Positions 23,885 to 33,319 are shown, counted from the stretch's first letter. The stretch: DNA of 64,000 nt from Mucilaginibacter sp. (GCF_025362475.1 NZ_JANYGH010000079.1:62001-126000); one strand, 5' to 3'. The notes: a model not told the origin generated them from the sequence alone. Made by a program: numbers and translations.

Positions 23885-25681
23885 TTACGCCACTGCGAAT
23901 TTCAACTCAAACTCTGATCCCTTTTCCTTTTCAGATCTTACGCTTATGGTACCGTTTAAGCGCTTAACTATGGTGTTAACGTAGCTTAACCCCAATCCAA
24001 AACCCTTTACGTCATGAATGTTCCCTGTCGGAATGCGGTAAAACTGCTCAAATATTTTTGCCTGCTGATCGCGATTCATTCCTATCCCCTTATCCGCAAC
24101 CTTAATAATTACCTGTCCGCTCCGGGTAAATGTACTAATGGTAATTTCGGGCTTATCGTTACTGTATTTAATGGCGTTATCTATGAGGTTATATAGCACA
24201 TTTGAAAAATGGAGTTCATCGGCTATAATCACCGCGTGCTCCGCATCAAGCTCAAGCGTTGTTTTGGCGTTGCACTTATGCAGTTTAAGTGCCATGCTAT
24301 CCAATACAACGGCTATCATATCGTTTACATCAAGGGGCTTCTTATCAAGCTTGAAGTCGTTTTTTTCAATGCGGGCGATATTTAATACCCGTTCTATATG
24401 ACTACCTAAACGTTCGTTCTCCTCAAAAATTATGTTTGCCAGGCGTGCTACACGGCTTTGATCGTTTGTTATTTCGGTATCTCTTAAAGCCTCGCTGGCA
24501 ATCATGATGGTTGATACCGGGGTTTTAAATTCATGGGTCATATTATTGATAAAATCAATTTTCATTTCAGACACCTTTTTCTGTTTCAGGATAGAGAAAA
24601 TGGTGTATCCAAAACAAAATACCAACACAATAAGTAAACCGCCTGTAGTGCCCATGGTGGCCGTCATCTTACTTAATATGAGCGAATTTTTTTGTGGAAA
24701 AGATAGCTTGATCATGCCGGGATCATTGATCACATCTTTACTAAAAATAGGGGTTTGGTAAGTGTTAGCTGCAATAAATTCCGGCTTGCCCCCTTGCAAA
24801 TCGTTAGCCTTTGAAAATATGAGCGAATCATTACTGGTGGTAACCTCATAGCTAAAGGGCAAATTAATTCCCTTACTATGTAATTCAAACCTAAGCAGGG
24901 TATCTATCCAGAAGGGGCTTAAGCGCTTATTTAAAGGCTGGCCAGAATTGCGGTAATCTTCGGCCAGGTTTTCAATTACGCTTGTTTTATTGCTGTTTAA
25001 ATTTTGCAGGGAATCGGTCACCAGCATTTTTTTTATCTGGGCAAACTGCCTTTCCTTTTGCTTGCGCTGCTGCTCACGCACCCAAAGCGGGTTAAGTTTT
25101 GGTATCTGGATCAATTGTTTCCCAATCATCGGATCCTGGTAAAAATACCGGAGGGTATCATACTTATGCAGCTTTTTGGGGATTCTAAATTTAGTGATGC
25201 GCGTTCTTACAGCCTGCGGGGTAAGCCTAACGTGTACAACGCCCAACTCATCTGTTTGCTCCTCAACCAGAAAATCAACCGTACCTTCCTGCATCAATAA
25301 ATTACTGAGCTCATCGTCCAGCTTTTTATGCATGATCATGCGCTCCAGGCTATCTCTTAAAAGCGCTATTTTCCTTTGCTTATACGTTTGTTTCTTTTTT
25401 GTTTTAGCGGTGTATGGCCTGTTTGTACTGCTTTTAACAACTTTTACTCCCGCTTCATCAATAGCTATTACTTTATCCTGAGCTTTTGCGTTTAAAAAAT
25501 TATTGGCATCCTGCTTGGTTACTTTTGATACCACATTATTAAGAGCCTCGTTAACAGAACGATCAAACAGCTCGGATTGCATCTGGTACGATTGCCTTAA
25601 AAAGTACAATTGCATGGCCATTACGCCCAAAAGCGCAAGTCCCATTAATCCAATAATCAATCCAATACTTCGTTTCTTCAT
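23885..25681 (-). CDS. Membrane sensor histidine kinase, RprX-like
   Basis: A 598-residue sensor kinase. A transmembrane helix (about residues 6-28) and a second (about 345-366) enclose a long periplasmic sensor region of around 315 residues rich in lysine and arginine. The cytoplasmic part has the phosphorylated histidine in NMTHEFKTPVSTIM, the N box LYNLIDNAIKYSND, the G1 box VADKGIGMN and the G2 box GFGLGLSYV. It pairs with the response regulator encoded next. The ligand sensed by the periplasmic part is unknown. Confidence 0.93.
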   Translation of the reverse strand: MKKRSIGLIIGLMGLALLGVMAMQLYFLRQSYQMQSELFDRSVNEALNNVVSKVTKQDANNFLNAKAQDKVIAIDEAGVKVVKSSTNRPYTAKTKKKQTYKQRKIALLRDSLERMIMHKKLDDELSNLLMQEGTVDFLVEEQTDELGVVHVRLTPQAVRTRITKFRIPKKLHKYDTLRYFYQDPMIGKQLIQIPKLNPLWVREQQRKQKERQFAQIKKMLVTDSLQNLNSNKTSVIENLAEDYRNSGQPLNKRLSPFWIDTLLRFELHSKGINLPFSYEVTTSNDSLIFSKANDLQGGKPEFIAANTYQTPIFSKDVINDPGMIKLSFPQKNSLILSKMTATMGTTGGLLIVLVFCFGYTIFSILKQKKVSEMKIDFINNMTHEFKTPVSTIMIASEALRDTEITNDQSRVARLANIIFEENERLGSHIERVLNIARIEKNDFKLDKKPLDVNDMIAVVLDSMALKLHKCNAKTTLELDAEHAVIIADELHFSNVLYNLIDNAIKYSNDKPEITISTFTRSGQVIIKVADKGIGMNRDQQAKIFEQFYRIPTGNIHDVKGFGLGLSYVNTIVKRLNGTISVRSEKEKGSEFELKFAVA

Positions 25682-25801
25682 GTGTTAACAAACAAAATTA
25701 TTTTAAATAACCCAACAAAACAGGCATTTAACAAAATTTAACAATTGTTAATATACAATAACGATTTGAAAAATAGCGTATTGCTACTGACATTGCGGCA
25801 T

Positions 25802-25832
25802 AAAAAAAGCCCCTTTAATGAAAGGAGCTTTT
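25802..25832 (-). terminator. Terminator of the DUF3127 gene
   Basis: Read on the minus strand, AAAAGCTCCTTT pairs imperfectly with AAAGGGGCTTTTTTT across a four-base loop. It lies just after the DUF3127 stop. Confidence 0.75.
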
Positions 25833-25854
25833 AAATATCTAATGAGCCTGCTGC

Positions 25855-26220
25855 TTAAAATGGCAGATCGTCATCATCGCTTGATGAGCTGATATCAGCT
25901 GATGGAGCGGCATATTCTGGGGTTGAGGCGGCGCCTGCACCAGATAAAACGTTAATTTTCCACAACTGCAATGAGTTGAAATAGCTTTTCTTACCTGATT
26001 TATCAGTCCATGGACGGCCTTTCAGGTTAAAGAAAACTTCAACGTCGTCACCAATCTTCACGTTGTCCATTAAAGCGCAACGGTCCTGTATGGCTTCAAA
26101 CTTTAAATATTCGGGATACTGAGGATTCTCAACATACTCAATTATCAGTTCACGCTTTTTTAGTGACTCTGTTACCTGCTGTGTTGGTGACACCTCATGT
26201 ACTTTACCTTTAACTTCCAT
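25855..26220 (-). CDS. DUF3127 OB-fold-like protein
   Basis: A 121-residue protein of family DUF3127, typical of Bacteroidota. The core (about residues 1-92) has alternating strands such as KRELIIEYVENPQYPEYLKF, then the DDVEVFFNLKGRPWTDKSGKK stretch seen in the family, and resembles a single-stranded-DNA-binding OB fold. The tail is flexible and acidic, ending SSDDDDLPF, much like the acidic tip of SSB that recruits repair and replication proteins. That resemblance suggests a nucleic-acid role, but this is inference. The gene has its own terminator. Confidence 0.85.
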   Translation of the reverse strand: MEVKGKVHEVSPTQQVTESLKKRELIIEYVENPQYPEYLKFEAIQDRCALMDNVKIGDDVEVFFNLKGRPWTDKSGKKSYFNSLQLWKINVLSGAGAASTPEYAAPSADISSSSDDDDLPF

Positions 26221-26302
26221 AATCTTAAAAAATTTAAAATGTAAAGTTAATAGTTAGGAAATTAAAATAGGGGGTTTTTAATTCATAAATTCGCAAAATA
26301 TT

Positions 26303-27475
26303 ATGCAAGTTTTCCACAACGAGAGTAAAATAATAATTACCTGTAATAAAAGGTTATCGAGCTACCTTCAACAGGAAGTAGAAGAATTGGGTTTTACGCC
26401 AACCCGCGTTTTTCAAACAGGGGTCGAGCTTAAAGGTACCATAACGGATACTATCGCGCTAAATTTAAATCTGCGCTGCGCAAGCCAGGTGCTTTACCTT
26501 ATAAAAAGCTTTAAAGCCGATGACCCTAAGCAGCTATATGATGAGCTGGTAACTATTGAATGGGAAAAGCTGATAGACTTTAGCGGCTATTTTTCAGTAA
26601 CATCAAACGTTAATAATGAGCATATACTTACGCCATTGTTTGCCAATGTGAAAGTGAAAGATGCCATTGTAGACAGGATTAAGGAAGTTAAAGGCGTGCG
26701 CCCGAACTCTGGTTCTGAGGCTAATAAAACGTTGGTTCACCTTTACTGGCAGGATAGCGATGCCGATATTTTCATGGATACATCGGGCGAAACACTGGCT
26801 AAGCACAGCTATCGTAAAATACCGGGTAAGGCCCCAATGCTGGAGGCTTTGGCAACATCAACCATTATGGCCACCAATTGGGATAGGAAGAGTACTTTCA
26901 TCAATCCAATGTGCGGTTCTGGTACGCTGGCCATTGAAGCGGCACTGCTGGCTACTGATAAACATCCTGGTTTATTTAGGATGAACTATGGCTTTATGCA
27001 CATTATGGGCTATGATGAAAACGTGTTTTTTGTAGAGCGCCGTAAATTAAAAGATAAGGCTAAAAAGGAAACCGGCTTTAAAATTATAGCTACAGATATA
27101 TCTGAAGATGCCATTGATATCGCCCAAAAAAATGCTAAAACTGCCGGGGTAGAACATTTAATTGACTTTGCTGTTTGTGATTTTGAAGATACCGAAGTAC
27201 CCGAAGATGGTGGTGTGGTAATGTTTAACCCGGAATATGGTGAGCGTTTAGGTGTACACAGCAAACTGGAGATCACCTATAAAAGAATGGGCGATTTTCT
27301 GAAAAAGAAATGCGGCGGATACCGCGGATATGTTTTTACGGGCAACGCCGACCTTGCAAAAAAGATAGGTTTGCGCCCGTCAAGAAGGATTGAATTTTAT
27401 AATGGCAAGCTGGATTGCCGTTTATTTGAGTATGAGCTGTATGAAGGCAGCAAACGAGAACCAAAAGAAGAATAA
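26303..27475 (+). CDS. THUMP-domain class I RNA methyltransferase, RlmL-like
   Basis: A 390-residue SAM-dependent RNA methyltransferase. The N-terminal THUMP/ferredoxin-like region (about 1-160) resembles that of RlmL. The catalytic Rossmann domain shows FINPMCGSGTLAIEAALLAT (SAM site), an ATDISEDAIDIAQKNAK helix and the catalytic motif NPEYGERLG, where other families have NPPY. By family it makes m2G in 23S rRNA, position 2445 in the E. coli enzyme, but the exact site here is inferred. The following gene begins at the next base. Confidence 0.9.
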   Translation: MQVFHNESKIIITCNKRLSSYLQQEVEELGFTPTRVFQTGVELKGTITDTIALNLNLRCASQVLYLIKSFKADDPKQLYDELVTIEWEKLIDFSGYFSVTSNVNNEHILTPLFANVKVKDAIVDRIKEVKGVRPNSGSEANKTLVHLYWQDSDADIFMDTSGETLAKHSYRKIPGKAPMLEALATSTIMATNWDRKSTFINPMCGSGTLAIEAALLATDKHPGLFRMNYGFMHIMGYDENVFFVERRKLKDKAKKETGFKIIATDISEDAIDIAQKNAKTAGVEHLIDFAVCDFEDTEVPEDGGVVMFNPEYGERLGVHSKLEITYKRMGDFLKKKCGGYRGYVFTGNADLAKKIGLRPSRRIEFYNGKLDCRLFEYELYEGSKREPKEE

Positions 27476-27973
27476 ATGAAAAAGATCATATTAATTGCAG
27501 TAGCCGTTTTATTTTCAGTTTACAGTATGGCCCAAACGGAGCTTGCCTTCCCTTTCCAGGGAGGGGCTCCTGTAATGAGCACTTTTTTTCAAGATAGCCT
27601 TAAAGTATCGCCAGAAATAGTTAGCAAGAAAGCTACAGGAACAGCTGTATTTAAATTTACTGCTGATGAAAAGGGAACTATTAAAAGAATAGTGATTTAT
27701 TACGCTGATGATTATATTTTGACGGCTCCAATTATTGAAGCCCTCAAAAAATCAAATCATAAATGGATCATTCCCGATCATGAAAAATCACATGATTTTG
27801 TATTGCCGTTTTCAATAGGCTTTACTCCGCCCGCGGTGGCAAGTAAAGCTTTAGAGAAGCACGTGTATGATTTTTACACCCATCGCAAGCCTATTTTATC
27901 GACTAACCAGGTGCCTATGGATAATGCCACCCTGTTGCCTACTGTAGTTATCAATTACGATTTAGGTAAATAA
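27476..27973 (+). CDS. Exported protein with a TonB-C-terminal-like fold
   Basis: A 165-residue protein with a signal peptide (MKKIILIAVAVLFSVYSMAQ). The middle part, TAVFKFTADEKGTIKRIVIY through IIEALKKSNHKWIIP, has the pattern of the TonB C-terminal domain (strand, glycine turn, helix, then KW and a final strand), although no TonB partner is near. It starts directly at the stop of the RNA methyltransferase gene. The function is unknown and the domain resemblance is moderate. Confidence 0.65.
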   Translation: MKKIILIAVAVLFSVYSMAQTELAFPFQGGAPVMSTFFQDSLKVSPEIVSKKATGTAVFKFTADEKGTIKRIVIYYADDYILTAPIIEALKKSNHKWIIPDHEKSHDFVLPFSIGFTPPAVASKALEKHVYDFYTHRKPILSTNQVPMDNATLLPTVVINYDLGK

Positions 27974-27977
27974 TAAA

Positions 27978-28850
27978 TTACCCAAATAGGTTGCTGCTTA
28001 AATACCTGTCGCCGCGATCACAGCAGATAAAAACAATGATGCCTTCTTTTAATTCGGAGGCTAATTTTATTGCTGCTGATAAAGCGCCGCCACTGCTCAT
28101 ACCGGCAAATACACCTTCAACTTTAGCCAGTTTACGGGCCATTTGGGTAGCATCTTCTTCAGATATATCCATCACCCTGTCAACTCTTGAAGCATCAAAT
28201 ATTTTGGGCAGGTAAGCAAGCGGCCACCTGCGGATGCCGGGGATAGATGAGCCTTCGGTAGGCTGGCAGCCTACTATCTGGATACCAGGATTCTTTTCTT
28301 TAAGAAACATGGAGCAGCCCATAATGGTGCCGGTTGTACCCATAGCACTTACAAAATGGGTTATTTTACCTTCGGTATCCCGCCATATCTCCGGACCGGT
28401 GGTTTTAATATGAGCACCGTAGTTATCGGGATTGCCAAACTGGTTCACCAAAAAAAATTCACCGGTAGCTGCTTTTTCTTCGGCGTAATCACGGCAAAGT
28501 TCTATCCCTTCCAGCAAAGTTACTTTGGCGCCAAAAGCTTCCATGGTAAGCGTACGTTCGCGGGTTGAGTTTGATGGCATAACCAGCTCAATCTCCAGAT
28601 CAAATAAACGAGCAATCATGGCCAGGGCAATGCCTGTGTTGCCGCTGGTGGCTTCAATAAGCTTTGTGCCGGGTTTAATATCGCCACGTTCAATGGCACT
28701 GCGAATCATATTAAGCGATGCACGATCCTTTACACTGCCACCTGGATTATTACCTTCCAGCTTAGCAAATATTTGTACGTTGGGGTTAGGATTTAGCTTT
28801 TTTATTTCAACCATAGGCGTATTGCCTATCAGATCAATCAGTGCCGCCAT
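27978..28850 (-). CDS. cysM: Cysteine synthase B (O-acetylserine sulfhydrylase)
   Basis: A 290-residue PLP enzyme joining O-acetylserine and sulfide to give cysteine. The PLP lysine is Lys41 in GGSVKDRASLNM, the substrate loop is ATSGNTGIALAM, and the phosphate-binding loop is SAMGTTGTIMG. The short length and the RRWPLAYLPKIFD segment favour CysM over CysK. Serine acetyltransferase, the previous pathway step, lies two genes away on the same strand, separated by a serine hydrolase. The stop lies only four bases from the convergent gene. Confidence 0.92.
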   Translation of the reverse strand: MAALIDLIGNTPMVEIKKLNPNPNVQIFAKLEGNNPGGSVKDRASLNMIRSAIERGDIKPGTKLIEATSGNTGIALAMIARLFDLEIELVMPSNSTRERTLTMEAFGAKVTLLEGIELCRDYAEEKAATGEFFLVNQFGNPDNYGAHIKTTGPEIWRDTEGKITHFVSAMGTTGTIMGCSMFLKEKNPGIQIVGCQPTEGSSIPGIRRWPLAYLPKIFDASRVDRVMDISEEDATQMARKLAKVEGVFAGMSSGGALSAAIKLASELKEGIIVFICCDRGDRYLSSNLFG

Positions 28851-29000
28851 AATATGTTTTCTTTAAGTATAGACTGTAAATGAAATTCATTTATTGAAAA
28901 CAAAATTAGCAGGAATATTTAAATAGCAGCTAAAAGCTGAATGCACAAAGCAGAAAGCCCCTGAATTGACTTTTAAATTACTTTTTCATCCCCCGTGAAT

Positions 29001-30143
29001 TTACTTATCAAGCGCCTGCTGTATGTGCATTTGCAGGTCAGTAACCCGTTGCTGACTAATGTTATCATTAACAATAATAATATAACCCAAGCCTTTCCCT
29101 GGATAAAACAGGCACATGGTATTAAAACCAATACCGGTATGCCCGTCATGATAAATGATCTTTGTGCCCTTATAATCAGTGTCCATCATCCAGCCCAAAC
29201 CAACACCGGTATCATCAGCGTTTTTCCAGGTAGGTTGATGGGTTAGTTTTATTGCGGGATCCTGCTCTTCCAGATTAGCCTTTAAATATTTAAGCATATC
29301 ATTAATGGTTGAGTTCATGCTTGGCCCGTTATAATAATCGGCCAGGTTAAGGTATGGCTGTGGCTTGTTGTTACCATCGTAACCCTGTGCAAAACGGTTA
29401 AAAAGCGACGCGGATATCTGGGTCTTAGTATCCTGCATTTGCAGATGCGTTTTTAGATAATGTGCCACGAGTTGCTCATATGGCTCGTGATAGATCCGCT
29501 CCAACAGCAAGATCAACACCATCATGCCGTTGCCATTATACCTAAACTTTGCACCGGGGATTGTATCTGGATGTAAGCTATGCAAATCCTTCAGCAAGCT
29601 ATCGGCTTTGTAAACGCTATAAAAATCAACCTGCGCCGCAAGGCTTAATTTCCGGAGGCTATCTTTTACCGCTTTTGGAAAAACATGGGCATTGCCCGGC
29701 AAGCCCGATGTATGATTAGCGAGGTTAATAAGCCTGATTGGGTGCCCTTTGTATTCGAGATTGGGATATCTGCCCGGCAAATATTTCCTGATATCATCAT
29801 TAAGATCTGCCTTCTTTTCAATAACAGCCTCTGCAAGCATGGTAGTTACAAAGGTTTTGGCAACCGAACCGAGGTTATAAAAATTATCTGCAGTGGGGAG
29901 TTTACCTGTTTCCTTTTTTACTTCGCCGAAATTGTACGTGTATGCTTTACCATCTTTGTAAATGCCTATAGATATTCCAACAGTGTTGGGCGTATCCATA
30001 TAAATTCGTGCTCCCTTATCAACCGCGGAATCGAGTTTACTTTTAAGCTGATTATCGCTTAATAAAGGTTTTGTATTTTGCGCGTTTACGCTTGAGTATA
30101 CAAAACACAAGTACAGCATGGCAGATATGGTAAGTGACTTCAT
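29001..30143 (-). CDS. Secreted beta-lactamase-related serine hydrolase (class C/AmpC fold)
   Basis: A 380-residue exported serine hydrolase of the beta-lactamase/DD-peptidase fold. It has a signal peptide (LTISAMLYLCFVYSSVNA), the nucleophile motif SxxK as SVAKTFVTT, the tyrosine motif as RYNGNG (YxN) and HDGHTG in place of KTG. The HxG version is usual for esterase or D-aminopeptidase relatives rather than for true beta-lactamases. Antibiotic resistance should therefore not be assumed. It sits between cysM and the serine acetyltransferase gene without an obvious link to either. Confidence 0.88.
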   Translation of the reverse strand: MKSLTISAMLYLCFVYSSVNAQNTKPLLSDNQLKSKLDSAVDKGARIYMDTPNTVGISIGIYKDGKAYTYNFGEVKKETGKLPTADNFYNLGSVAKTFVTTMLAEAVIEKKADLNDDIRKYLPGRYPNLEYKGHPIRLINLANHTSGLPGNAHVFPKAVKDSLRKLSLAAQVDFYSVYKADSLLKDLHSLHPDTIPGAKFRYNGNGMMVLILLLERIYHEPYEQLVAHYLKTHLQMQDTKTQISASLFNRFAQGYDGNNKPQPYLNLADYYNGPSMNSTINDMLKYLKANLEEQDPAIKLTHQPTWKNADDTGVGLGWMMDTDYKGTKIIYHDGHTGIGFNTMCLFYPGKGLGYIIIVNDNISQQRVTDLQMHIQQALDK

Positions 30144-30262
30144 TTATACAGATAGTAAGGGTATATCATTATCTGCAAATTGAAAAAATTGGCATCTTAT
30201 AATTACACAAGCTGGCCGGCTGCGGTAAACTCCCGGTGAAAGTGTAATAAATATCGGTGAAT

Positions 30263-31093
30263 TTATTTTTTCTCGCCAAAAATACGCCTGCTTAGCTTTT
30301 TAAGTATGCGAATATTTGGTGTATGATATACTCTTGAGTTTGCAGGCAAGCTTTTGGTAAGCCAAACGTTACCGCCAATAATACTATTACTACCAATTAC
30401 CGTTTCGCCGCCCAGGATAGTAGCGCCGGAGTATATAACAACATTATCCTCCACCGTAGGGTGCCGTTTGGTGAAAGCCATACTTTTATCAACGCTTAAA
30501 GCGCCAAGTGTAACTCCCTGGTATAATTTTACATGCGAGCCAATATTACAGCTTTCGCCAATTACAATACCGGTACCATGATCTATATAAAAATACTCGC
30601 CGATAACTGCTGCAGGGTGAATATCAATACCGGTTTTGGAGTGGCCATATTCGGTTAATATTCTTGGGATCAAGGGAACATCGCTCACATATAAACGGTG
30701 CGCAAGCCGGTAAAGCGAAATGGCAAAAAAACCCGGATAGGTACGGATAACCTCAAACTCACTGCGTGCAGCCGGGTCTCCATTAAATATCGCCTGGATA
30801 TCTGTATTGAGTACCTGGTAAAGTTGCGGTAGTTGTTCAAAAAAATCAGCTGCCCGCTTCTTGTTATCACATTCGGCGCAGGCTTTTGTTGCTTCCATGA
30901 GGCTGTATAATTCTGCCTCCAGTAACACAAATTCCGCCTTCAGCTCATCAACTGTAGCAAACATCTTAGCGGTTTGCTCGGGGTATAATAAATGAATAAC
31001 CCGTAGCGCCCACCTGGTAATTTCCTTATTTGAAGGCACATACTCAAGATTTTGCTGCTTGTCAAAAATCTGCTTGTAAAATTCCTGGCTCAT
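30263..31093 (-). CDS. Serine O-acetyltransferase
   Basis: A 276-residue serine acetyltransferase that makes O-acetylserine from serine and acetyl-CoA, the substrate of the nearby CysM. The N-terminal half is helical. The left-handed beta-helix shows hexapeptide repeats and the active-site histidines in DIHPAAVIGEYFYIDHGTGI and KLYQGVTLGALS. The long N-terminal domain with ACAECDNKKRA resembles the CysE-like group of Bacteroidota, sometimes named EpsC. The start gives MSQEFYKQI. It heads the minus-strand group here. Confidence 0.93.
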   Translation of the reverse strand: MSQEFYKQIFDKQQNLEYVPSNKEITRWALRVIHLLYPEQTAKMFATVDELKAEFVLLEAELYSLMEATKACAECDNKKRAADFFEQLPQLYQVLNTDIQAIFNGDPAARSEFEVIRTYPGFFAISLYRLAHRLYVSDVPLIPRILTEYGHSKTGIDIHPAAVIGEYFYIDHGTGIVIGESCNIGSHVKLYQGVTLGALSVDKSMAFTKRHPTVEDNVVIYSGATILGGETVIGSNSIIGGNVWLTKSLPANSRVYHTPNIRILKKLSRRIFGEKK

Positions 31094-31275
31094 GTTTTAT
31101 GAATGGGTTGCTTATGATAAACAACTATTTGCACTGCAAGTTTATGCAAAAGAATGTTGTTTACAAGTAAAAAAGGCTACTTAATTGGTGGATATAATAA
31201 TACAGGAATACTTTTCGTACCGAATTTGTAACAATTATTATATAATGTTCTAAACCATTCAAATTATTCCAAGTC

Positions 31276-31308
31276 TTTGGTTTTGGTATAGCTAATACCC
31301 TATATTTA
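31276..31308 (+). promoter_or_regulatory. Promoter of the TIM-barrel gene
   Basis: TTTG (31276-31279), a 21-base spacer and TATATTTA (31301-31308) match the Bacteroidota -33/-7 pattern with one mismatch. It lies 28 bases before the start codon. Confidence 0.55.
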
Positions 31309-31336
31309 CGGTAACCAATTACTAAAACGAAAAACA

Positions 31337-32221
31337 ATGACTTCCAGACGCTCATTCCTCAAGACTTCGGCTCTATTATCGGCCGGACTTTTAGCAGCAC
31401 CCCATTTATTTGCATATGACAAAAAACTTATAGGCCTGCAATTATATACCGTACGCGATGCTATGGCAAAAGATCCCGCTGCAGCGTTGGCCAAAGTAGC
31501 CAAATTAGGTTTTAACTCTGTTGAGGGAGCTACGTACACCGGCACCGAATTATTTTATGGCATGAATGCCAAAGGCTTTTCAAGTTTGCTAAACCAGGAA
31601 GGCCTCATTATGCCAAGCGCACATTATCGCCTTGGCGAAGAACTAGTTAATGGTGCATCGCAAATGGGCACAATTTTAAACGATTGGGAAAAAGCCGTTG
31701 ATGATGCTGCCGCAGTAGGTGTTAAATACATGGTATGTGCTTATTTATCGCAGGCTGAGCGCGGAAACCTGGAACATTACAAAACTGTTGCCGGTATGCT
31801 GGATGTTGCCGGCCAAACATGCAAGCAAGCAGGGATACAACTTTGCTATCATAACCACGATTTTGAATTTATACAGGAAGATGGTAAATACCCTTATGAA
31901 ACACTATTGGCCAACACTGATCCAGACCTGGTAAAAATGGAAATGGACTTGTACTGGATTACCAAAGCCGGCCAGGACCCCATTGCATTATTCAATAAAT
32001 ATCCGGGCCGCTTCCCGCTGCTGCATATGAAGGATATGGACAAAACACCAGAAAAGAAATTCACCGAAGTAGGTAATGGTATTATCGACTTTAAAAAGAT
32101 CCTGGCACAATCAAAAAAAGCAGGCATGAAATACTTTTTTGTTGAACAGGATGTATGCCCGGGCGATCCGTTTGATAGCATTGCGCAAAGTATCTCCTAT
32201 ATCAAAAAGAACCTGGTATAA
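31337..32221 (+). CDS. Tat-exported sugar phosphate isomerase/epimerase-like TIM barrel
   Basis: A 294-residue xylose-isomerase-like TIM-barrel protein (AP endonuclease 2 family). A twin-arginine signal, TSRRSFLKTSALLSAGLLAA, marks it for folded export, usual for cofactor- or metal-containing barrels. Conserved segments are IGLQLYTVRDAM, LCYHNHDFEF with metal-binding histidines and MEMDLYWI. The late LHMKDM and FVEQDVCPGD segments also match the family. Relatives isomerise or epimerise keto sugars; the substrate here is unknown. A decayed copy of its last 14 codons lies 1.1 kb downstream beyond the zeta-like kinase module. Confidence 0.88.
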   Translation: MTSRRSFLKTSALLSAGLLAAPHLFAYDKKLIGLQLYTVRDAMAKDPAAALAKVAKLGFNSVEGATYTGTELFYGMNAKGFSSLLNQEGLIMPSAHYRLGEELVNGASQMGTILNDWEKAVDDAAAVGVKYMVCAYLSQAERGNLEHYKTVAGMLDVAGQTCKQAGIQLCYHNHDFEFIQEDGKYPYETLLANTDPDLVKMEMDLYWITKAGQDPIALFNKYPGRFPLLHMKDMDKTPEKKFTEVGNGIIDFKKILAQSKKAGMKYFFVEQDVCPGDPFDSIAQSISYIKKNLV

Positions 32222-32240
32222 AATATTAGATCGAAGAAAA

Positions 32241-32270
32241 AGCCAGACCAAAAGACGTCTGGCTTTTTTT
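32241..32270 (+). terminator. Terminator of the TIM-barrel gene
   Basis: AGCCAGA and TCTGGCT arms lie 20 bases after the stop and are followed by a T run. It faces a convergent gene whose stop is at 32283. Confidence 0.85.
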
Positions 32271-32282
32271 GTAAGCCCGAAA

Positions 32283-32924
32283 CTATAGCTTAAACTTTCC
32301 TGAAGGTTTCACCCCATGAATAAACTCCTTTTTATAATTCTGATTGGCTTTTATTAATTGATACGCATCATCACTTAGCCGTTCCTTGCCAAAACTATAT
32401 TGAGCAAAGAGTTGGGGATATTTCAAATCACTGGATTGATAAGCAACTAATTCGCTTTTTTGGAAACTCATAATTTGCTGGTTTTTCCCTCCTGTTCCCG
32501 TATATATAAAATAGCTAAGGTCAAAATAAAAAAAGTATTTAGCCAGATTTTTAAAGCTTTCATTAAAATTAATAATCACGTTACTTCCTGATATTGTTAT
32601 ACCGCTTTGTTGCATACCACGAACAGCCACCCTATCTTTTGATTGCCGGGGATTATCTAAAAATAGAGCTACTAAAGAGGTAAAATACCCAGCATTCTTA
32701 GCTTCATCTACCATGTCTTTAAATGACTCATCGTTAAAGACAGTTTCCAATATAATATCTTTCTTTTGTTGGATAGCCTGACGAAAAATCTCCTTTGTCC
32801 GACCCTTATAAACATCCGTCATAATAACCTCAAATCCGGAAAGTTCATTGAGTCTTGTGCGAATAAAGGTTGACTTGCCAGCAGCATTACAACCGGATAC
32901 AAAAATGAGTTCCGGAACTTTCAT
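32283..32924 (-). CDS. Zeta-toxin-like P-loop kinase
   Basis: A 213-residue P-loop protein resembling zeta-type toxins. The Walker A motif is FVSGCNAAGKSTFIR near the N terminus. A TDVYKGR segment stands where zeta toxins have the conserved SPD region, and an arginine-containing RVAVRG lies mid-chain. Zeta toxins phosphorylate UDP-N-acetylglucosamine and block wall synthesis, but many family members are chaperone-like or of unknown target, so toxicity is not shown. Its ATG overlaps the stop of the preceding small gene by one base, the usual tight coupling of toxin and antitoxin. Confidence 0.75.
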   Translation of the reverse strand: MKVPELIFVSGCNAAGKSTFIRTRLNELSGFEVIMTDVYKGRTKEIFRQAIQQKKDIILETVFNDESFKDMVDEAKNAGYFTSLVALFLDNPRQSKDRVAVRGMQQSGITISGSNVIINFNESFKNLAKYFFYFDLSYFIYTGTGGKNQQIMSFQKSELVAYQSSDLKYPQLFAQYSFGKERLSDDAYQLIKANQNYKKEFIHGVKPSGKFKL

Positions 32925-33166
32925 TAATTATTTAGCTGTTTAACAACATGATCCTTTATACGTAAAGGCATATCATTTTCATCTGTTATAACCTCAATGG
33001 TAACTAAAAATTTATCCCCATTAGGAAGTTCTTTACGCCAATAGCCTCCATCTTCTTCAAACTGCGCATAGAATGGATTACCCAATTCAAAGGCGCGCTG
33101 GCGACCGAGCTCATGCATATTATCCATGTTCTCTAAAAGCCGATCCACTACATGAGTTGTGTTCAT
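32924..33166 (-). CDS. Small antitoxin-like partner of the zeta-like kinase
   Basis: An 80-residue protein using the internal ATG at 33166. The 24 upstream codons of the track have no family support and cross the likely promoter. The sequence is mixed alpha/beta with TIEVITDENDMPLRIKDHV near the end and no membrane segment. Its stop and the kinase start share a base (TAATG), indicating a two-gene operon. Role as antitoxin is inferred from order and coupling. I do not recognise the family with certainty. Confidence 0.65.
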   Translation of the reverse strand: MNTTHVVDRLLENMDNMHELGRQRAFELGNPFYAQFEEDGGYWRKELPNGDKFLVTIEVITDENDMPLRIKDHVVKQLNN

Positions 33167-33183
33167 TGTTAGGTATTTAAATT

Positions 33184-33191
33184 CAAATATA
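33184..33191 (-). promoter_or_regulatory. -7 box of the antitoxin/kinase operon
   Basis: TATATTTG on the minus strand, 17 bases before the ATG at 33166, fits TAnnTTTG exactly. A TTTG lies upstream, but with a spacer of about 24 bases, somewhat long. Confidence 0.55.
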
Positions 33192-33319
33192 AAAAATGAT
33201 AACCATTCGTAATAACAAAAGGGCTTTAAAAGAGCCAAGTAAAGAACCCATTACCGAAACGTACACTCATACAACATTTAAATAAACTAAAAGTTGATCT
33301 ATTAAGAAGGATTGTCTGA

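Noticed and set aside
29001-30143. Calling the serine hydrolase a beta-lactamase resistance gene
   Set aside because: The KTG position reads HTG in HDGHTG, typical of esterase or peptidase relatives, so resistance cannot be claimed.
31161-31355. 64-codon minus-strand ORF between two genes
   Set aside because: It covers the likely promoter of the TIM-barrel gene on the other strand and has no recognisable protein pattern.
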